This document shows positions 8,133-11,366 of a stretch of 11,366 nucleotides of DNA, one piece after another. The notes beneath the pieces are model-generated. The model saw nothing but the letters and a program-made list of their open reading frames with translations. It was not told the DNA's origin and searched no databases. Source of the DNA: Lachnospiraceae bacterium UBA3638. GTDB lineage: Bacteria > Bacillota > Clostridia > Lachnospirales > Lachnospiraceae. Numbering within the stretch: position 1 is the first letter of the stretch; every line of letters starts with the position of its first letter. The stretch lies in the NCBI GenBank assembly GCA_002373595.1, contig DFKT01000059.1, positions 13,584 to 24,949 on the forward strand, written 5' to 3'. Position numbers and translations under genes: made by a program.

Positions 8133-8510
8133 TCATCCTTCCTGAACTGCGTCGCAGTTATCCGTTGCTATTACATCTACTCCCGTGCCGCACACATCTG
8201 CGACTATCACCTGTCCGATCGTTATGGGAGCGGTAACCTTTGATTCCTTTATCGCTTTTACACAGTTCATGATCTCGCCCTTTGGAATATCAGACGCAGT
8301 CTTGACGCTCACAACAGGCCGTACGCCGCCGTCAACAGTCACAATACTGGTCACCGTCCTCATAGGTGCGGTAAGCTCCGCGGTAACATACTCCGCTCCT
8401 CTCGGGCAGGTATTTCCCGTGATGCTCACTATCTCTCCTTCCGATACTTCTGCTTTCACATTGCATCCGAGAGGGCATCTTATACATACAAATTCTTTGA
8501 TCTCGCTCAT
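8133..8510 (-). CDS. DUF1667 protein, probable iron-sulfur subunit
   Basis: This 125-residue protein matches what I know of the DUF1667 family, small proteins found next to GlpA-like oxidoreductases and glycerol kinases in anaerobes. Cys9, Cys12 and Cys16 form CxxCxxxC, and Cys35 follows in NTCPRGAEY. The arrangement is close to the N-terminal [4Fe-4S] domain of molybdopterin oxidoreductases, where a fourth Cys is followed by Lys or Arg and Gly. Three further Cys lie at 83, 107 and 119. No signal peptide or membrane segment is seen, so it should be cytoplasmic. The ATG at 8510 follows GGAGG with five bases between. The gene lies 15 bases after the FAD oxidoreductase gene and one base before glpK. 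Binding of a cluster and electron transfer between the two flavoproteins are inferences. Confidence 0.9.
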   Translation of the reverse strand: MSEIKEFVCIRCPLGCNVKAEVSEGEIVSITGNTCPRGAEYVTAELTAPMRTVTSIVTVDGGVRPVVSVKTASDIPKGEIMNCVKAIKESKVTAPITIGQVIVADVCGTGVDVIATDNCDAVQEG

Positions 8511-8525
8511 TCTTTCCTCCGGATC

Positions 8526-9797
8526 CTACTCTACTATCTCAAACGTGATATCCGCACCTTCGGGAAGTTTAGTAAGTACTTCCTTTTTGAGGATGACCTG
8601 TTCCATCTCTCCGGGTGCCATGACCGGTCTCTTTACACTGCTAAGGACTTCGTCGCCGCATGTAACCTTTACGGTAGCGCCGCGGTAATTCTTTCCCACT
8701 CTGAATCTGACGATCTGTTTATCTTCCATATTGCCCGGATCTATCGATGCCGGAACAGTGTATCTCACGCCGTTCTTTGCAATAAGGGTGTGCTTTTTTC
8801 CTTCAGCCCTGAGTGCTCCGTTAAGGTATGCCGCTGCGTTCTTTCCGGCCTGCGCTGCTTCCTCCGATACATAGTCAACTAAGTCGTGAACATGGAGTAC
8901 ATTTCCGCAGGCGAATACGCCCTGTATATCCGTCATCAGGCTCTCGCTTACCACAGGGCCTCCCGTCACGGGATTGATCGATGCTCCGAGCATTCCCGTC
9001 AGTTCGTTTTCGGGAATGAGTCCGCACGAAAGGAGTAACGTGTCGCAAGGATATTCCTTTTCGCTTCCGGGGATCGGCTTTGACTTCTCATCCACCTCAG
9101 CTATGGTTACGCTCTCTATCCTCTTCCTGCCCTTTATATCTACGACTGTATGCGAAAGCATAAGCGGTATATCGAAATCATTCAAGCACTGAGCGATATT
9201 TCTCTTGAGTCCTCCGGAGTACGGATTGAGCTCAGCGACCAGATGAACCTTTGCTCCCTCGAGCGTCATTCTTCTCGCCATGATGAGTCCTATATCACCC
9301 GATCCGAGAATGATTACATCCTTACCCGGCATTCTGCCTTCGATGTTGACGAAGCGCTGTGCGGTTCCGGCTGTATATATGCCGGCAGGTCTGTATCCCG
9401 GGATGTTGAGCGCGCCTCTCGATCTCTCTCTGCATCCCATAGCCAGTATGACCGCTCCGGCAGTGATATCTTCGAGTCCGAATCTCCTGCCCATTACCGT
9501 CACTGTCACGGTTCCGTTATCACCGGGCTTTAAGCCGGTTACCATCGCACCCGTTCTGTACTCTATGCCCGCCTCTTTTACACGATCGATAAATCTCGAA
9601 GCATACTCGGGGCCCGTAAGTTCCTCTTTGAAAGTATGAAGTCCGAATCCGTTATGTATGCACTGATTCAGGATACCTCCGAGTCTGTCGTCACGCTCGA
9701 GGATAAGAATGTCGGACACGCCGGCTTCTCTTGCGCCCATCGCAGCCGCAAGTCCCGCAGGTCCTCCTCCTATTATCACCAGTTTTCTCTTGTTCAT
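8526..9797 (-). CDS. FAD/NAD-dependent oxidoreductase of the glycerol-3-phosphate module
   Basis: The protein has the two-dinucleotide-binding fold of the pyridine nucleotide-disulfide oxidoreductase group. FAD binds at LVIIGGGPAGLAAA (GGGPAG at residues 10-15), with Glu34 after the second strand. A second Rossmann motif, VIILGSGDIGL (glycines about 164-170), probably binds NAD(P). GVFACGNVLHVHDLVDYVSEE near 293-313 is the closing FAD contact. The redox-active CxxC of thioredoxin reductase is not seen; Cys46 stands alone in LNQCIHNG. Residues after about 340 form a C-terminal beta-rich domain. The longest frame opens with TTG at 9818 without a ribosome site. I prefer the ATG at 9797 (423 residues), which follows GGGTGA and starts the FAD fold at the usual place. 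It would pass electrons between the GlpA-like protein and NAD(P)(H); opine-oxidase subunits are other relatives. The role is inferred from context. Confidence 0.92.
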   Translation of the reverse strand: MNKRKLVIIGGGPAGLAAAMGAREAGVSDILILERDDRLGGILNQCIHNGFGLHTFKEELTGPEYASRFIDRVKEAGIEYRTGAMVTGLKPGDNGTVTVTVMGRRFGLEDITAGAVILAMGCRERSRGALNIPGYRPAGIYTAGTAQRFVNIEGRMPGKDVIILGSGDIGLIMARRMTLEGAKVHLVAELNPYSGGLKRNIAQCLNDFDIPLMLSHTVVDIKGRKRIESVTIAEVDEKSKPIPGSEKEYPCDTLLLSCGLIPENELTGMLGASINPVTGGPVVSESLMTDIQGVFACGNVLHVHDLVDYVSEEAAQAGKNAAAYLNGALRAEGKKHTLIAKNGVRYTVPASIDPGNMEDKQIVRFRVGKNYRGATVKVTCGDEVLSSVKRPVMAPGEMEQVILKKEVLTKLPEGADITFEIVE

Positions 9798-9801
9798 ATA
9801 T

Positions 9802-9807
9802 TCACCC
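9802..9807 (-). promoter_or_regulatory. Ribosome binding site deciding the oxidoreductase start
   Basis: GGGTGA on the minus strand, four bases before the ATG at 9797, is the only Shine-Dalgarno-like word near the three possible starts (TTG 9818, ATG 9809, ATG 9797). The spacing is slightly short. Confidence 0.5.
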
Positions 9808-9833
9808 ATCCGGATCAATTCATTGTCTTATAT

Positions 9834-11270
9834 CTACAGATCTTCTTTGATGTATCCTTTGAGGATCTCCGATCCGGGATCGTTCTTTCTGATATCTCCT
9901 ATGTCCGTTCCCATCTCTCTGGCGAGTATCTCTGCAACCTTGGGACTGCAGAATCCAGCCTGACATCTGCCCATTCCGGCTCTGGTCCTGCGCTTTACTC
10001 CGTCGAGTGTGGAAGCTCCGAGAGGTCGCCTGATGGAGTCTACTATCTCACCCTCTGTGATCGTCTCGCAGCGACATATTACATTCGCATAGAGCGGGTT
10101 TTCCTTTATGAGAGCTTCGTATTCTTCACGGGTCATCTCCTTGGGATTGGGAATGCCCTTTCTGGTATTGATAAAATCATTCTTCAGATCTGCATTAAGT
10201 TTATCCGCGATCATGCACGCAAGCATTACTCCTATCGCGGGAGCACATGTAAGTCCCGGTGATTCTATACCGGCTGCATCGTAGAATCCCGGAGCATCTT
10301 CACATTCACCTAAGATGAAGTCTCCGTTTTCCTCATGTGCGCGCACACCCGCAAATGATGTTATCGTCTGTCTGCCCGGCAGTCCCGGTATACTGAGCGC
10401 GGCTTTGGCAGCCACTTCCGAGAGTCCGTCCGCTGTGGTGCTCACTTCCTCTCCGTCCTCTATATCATTGGCATTGGGCCCGACGAGGAGATTGCCATGG
10501 ACAGTCTGTGTGACGAGCACACCCTTGCCGAGCTTGGTCGGAAGCTGGAATATCGTATGTGATACGGTTCCGCCGACTGTCCTATCCATAAGGAGGTATT
10601 CTCCCTTGCGGGGGATTATCTTTATCTTCTTATCACTGACCATATTGTGGAATACATCCGAGGACACTCCGGCTGCATTTACCACGGTCTTTGTTTCAAA
10701 TGTTCCCTTGTTGGTGCGGACTCTGTATCCGCTTTCAGTCTTCTCTATCAGATCACATTCAGTCTTGAGTGAGAAGTTTACTCCGTTGACGGATGCGTTC
10801 TCTGCCATGGCTATCGTCAAAAGGAAAGGACATACAACACCTGCCGACGGAGCATAGAGTGCGCACACCGCATCATCGGTCACATTGGGCTCCAGCTCTT
10901 TGATCCTATCCTTCTCAATGATCTGCAGACCTTTGACACCGTTTGTAACGCCCTGATCGTAGAGTTTATTTATGACATCTCTGTCTTTTTCATCAAAGCA
11001 TAGAACAAGAGAACCGTTTTCCCTAAACGGGAAATCCAGTTCCTCAGAAAGTTCCTTTATCAGGCTGTTTCCTTCTACATTGAGCTTAGCCTTTAGCGTT
11101 CCGGGCTTTGCGTCATAGCCCGCATGCACGATACCGCTGTTTGCCTTGGATGTGCCTTCGCATACATCGGAATGCTTATCAACCACGAGAACATTCAGAT
11201 CGTATCTCGACAGTTCCCTTGCAATGCTGCATCCCGTCACACCCGCTCCGAGTATCAAAACGTCCAGCAT
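9834..11270 (-). CDS. GlpA-like glycerol-3-phosphate dehydrogenase with [2Fe-2S] domain
   Basis: The 478-residue product joins a DAO-type flavoprotein to a BFD-like [2Fe-2S] domain, the layout of the GlpA subunit of anaerobic glycerol-3-phosphate dehydrogenase. FAD binds at VLILGAGVTGCSIARELS (GAGVTG at 8-13), with Asp31 after strand two. The substrate domain runs to about 365, including GTSKANSGIVHAGYD and SFAGVRAHEENGDFILG. The last 90 residues hold Cys399 and Cys401 (ICRCE), Cys436 and Cys441 (GRCQAGFC), a full cluster set. It should oxidise sn-glycerol 3-phosphate to dihydroxyacetone phosphate in the cytoplasm; no membrane anchor is visible. GAGGA lies eight bases before the ATG at 11270. 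The next gene begins 36 bases after its stop. L-2-hydroxyglutarate oxidase is a related possibility, but glpK downstream favours glycerol 3-phosphate. Confidence 0.92.
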   Translation of the reverse strand: MLDVLILGAGVTGCSIARELSRYDLNVLVVDKHSDVCEGTSKANSGIVHAGYDAKPGTLKAKLNVEGNSLIKELSEELDFPFRENGSLVLCFDEKDRDVINKLYDQGVTNGVKGLQIIEKDRIKELEPNVTDDAVCALYAPSAGVVCPFLLTIAMAENASVNGVNFSLKTECDLIEKTESGYRVRTNKGTFETKTVVNAAGVSSDVFHNMVSDKKIKIIPRKGEYLLMDRTVGGTVSHTIFQLPTKLGKGVLVTQTVHGNLLVGPNANDIEDGEEVSTTADGLSEVAAKAALSIPGLPGRQTITSFAGVRAHEENGDFILGECEDAPGFYDAAGIESPGLTCAPAIGVMLACMIADKLNADLKNDFINTRKGIPNPKEMTREEYEALIKENPLYANVICRCETITEGEIVDSIRRPLGASTLDGVKRRTRAGMGRCQAGFCSPKVAEILAREMGTDIGDIRKNDPGSEILKGYIKEDL

Positions 11271-11278
11271 ATTATCCG

Positions 11279-11283
11279 TCCTC
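11279..11283 (-). promoter_or_regulatory. Ribosome binding site of the GlpA-like gene
   Basis: GAGGA on the minus strand, eight bases before the ATG at 11270, lies in the 22-base gap after the upstream gene. No promoter or terminator is evident in this gap, so the upstream gene is probably in the same transcript. Confidence 0.55.
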
Positions 11284-11292
11284 TTTATCTGT

Positions 11293-11366
11293 CTATATAT
11301 GATAATAGTTAACGAGCTTCGTCACTGCCTCTATCGACTGCGAGACTTCCTCATCCGTCAGTCTCG
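11293..11366 (-). CDS. C-terminal end of an unidentified gene
   Basis: Only the last 23 codons are in the window, read on the minus strand and ending in TAG at 11293-11295. The other two frames of this strand hit stops at once, and the tail (ending TKLVNYYHI) looks like a normal amphipathic helix followed by an aromatic end. It stops 22 bases before the GlpA-like start and would be the preceding gene of the operon. The fragment is too short to name; it does not resemble the ends of glycerol facilitator or GlpP that I recall. Confidence 0.5.
   Translation of the reverse strand, partial: RLTDEEVSQSIEAVTKLVNYYHI

Noticed and set aside
9636..10262. A 208-codon open frame on the plus strand
   Set aside because: It is antisense to the two FAD oxidoreductase genes, crosses their junction and shows no domain or convincing ribosome site.
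1..11366. CRISPR array, transposon ends, tRNA or rRNA genes
   Set aside because: No regular spaced repeats, transposase, terminal inverted repeats or tRNA-like cloverleaf sequence was seen by eye. The window is almost fully occupied by coding frames.

Overview
The window carries one tightly packed run of genes, all on the minus strand, so transcription goes from the high coordinates to the low ones. Strong GGAGG-type ribosome binding sites, short or overlapping junctions, a base composition by eye a little under half G+C, the gene families present and frequent ATA isoleucine codons suggest an anaerobic Firmicute of the class Clostridia, perhaps Lachnospiraceae. The class is an inference; the family is a guess. 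The cluster runs off both ends of the window and I see no convincing terminator inside it.

Upstream half (about 11366 to 6632): after the last 23 codons of an unidentified gene come four genes that form a glycerol and glycerol-3-phosphate module. They are a GlpA-like FAD oxidoreductase with a C-terminal [2Fe-2S] domain, a second FAD/NAD-type disulfide-oxidoreductase-fold protein, a small DUF1667 protein with a CxxCxxxC...C cysteine set, and glycerol kinase GlpK. Glycerol would be phosphorylated by GlpK and the glycerol-3-phosphate oxidised to dihydroxyacetone phosphate by the three upstream proteins. Those three together look like a soluble, multi-subunit dehydrogenase with flavin and iron-sulfur centres. 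No glycerol channel or antiterminator gene is visible inside the window.

Middle (6632 to 3775): the glpK stop overlaps the start of a 723-residue CbbX/SpoVK-type AAA+ ATPase by one base. Ahead of its intact AAA+ domain this protein appears to carry a second, degenerate one. Eleven bases later comes deoC, deoxyribose-phosphate aldolase, whose product glyceraldehyde-3-phosphate enters the same triose-phosphate pool as the glycerol pathway.

Downstream end (3724 to 1): after a 50-base gap come an MMPL/RND-family membrane transporter with an unusual glycine-patterned C-terminal tail and, overlapping it by 11 bases, a secreted GLUG-repeat protein. The latter has a signal peptide, about five or six GLUG-type repeats and a highly charged Lys/Asp/Ala-rich segment that is cut by the window edge. 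The transporter and secreted protein look like a separate cell-envelope unit, possibly co-transcribed with the metabolic genes.

The least explained parts are the AAA+ protein coupled to glycerol kinase, the stand-alone iron-sulfur-like DUF1667 subunit, and the MMPL/GLUG pair.
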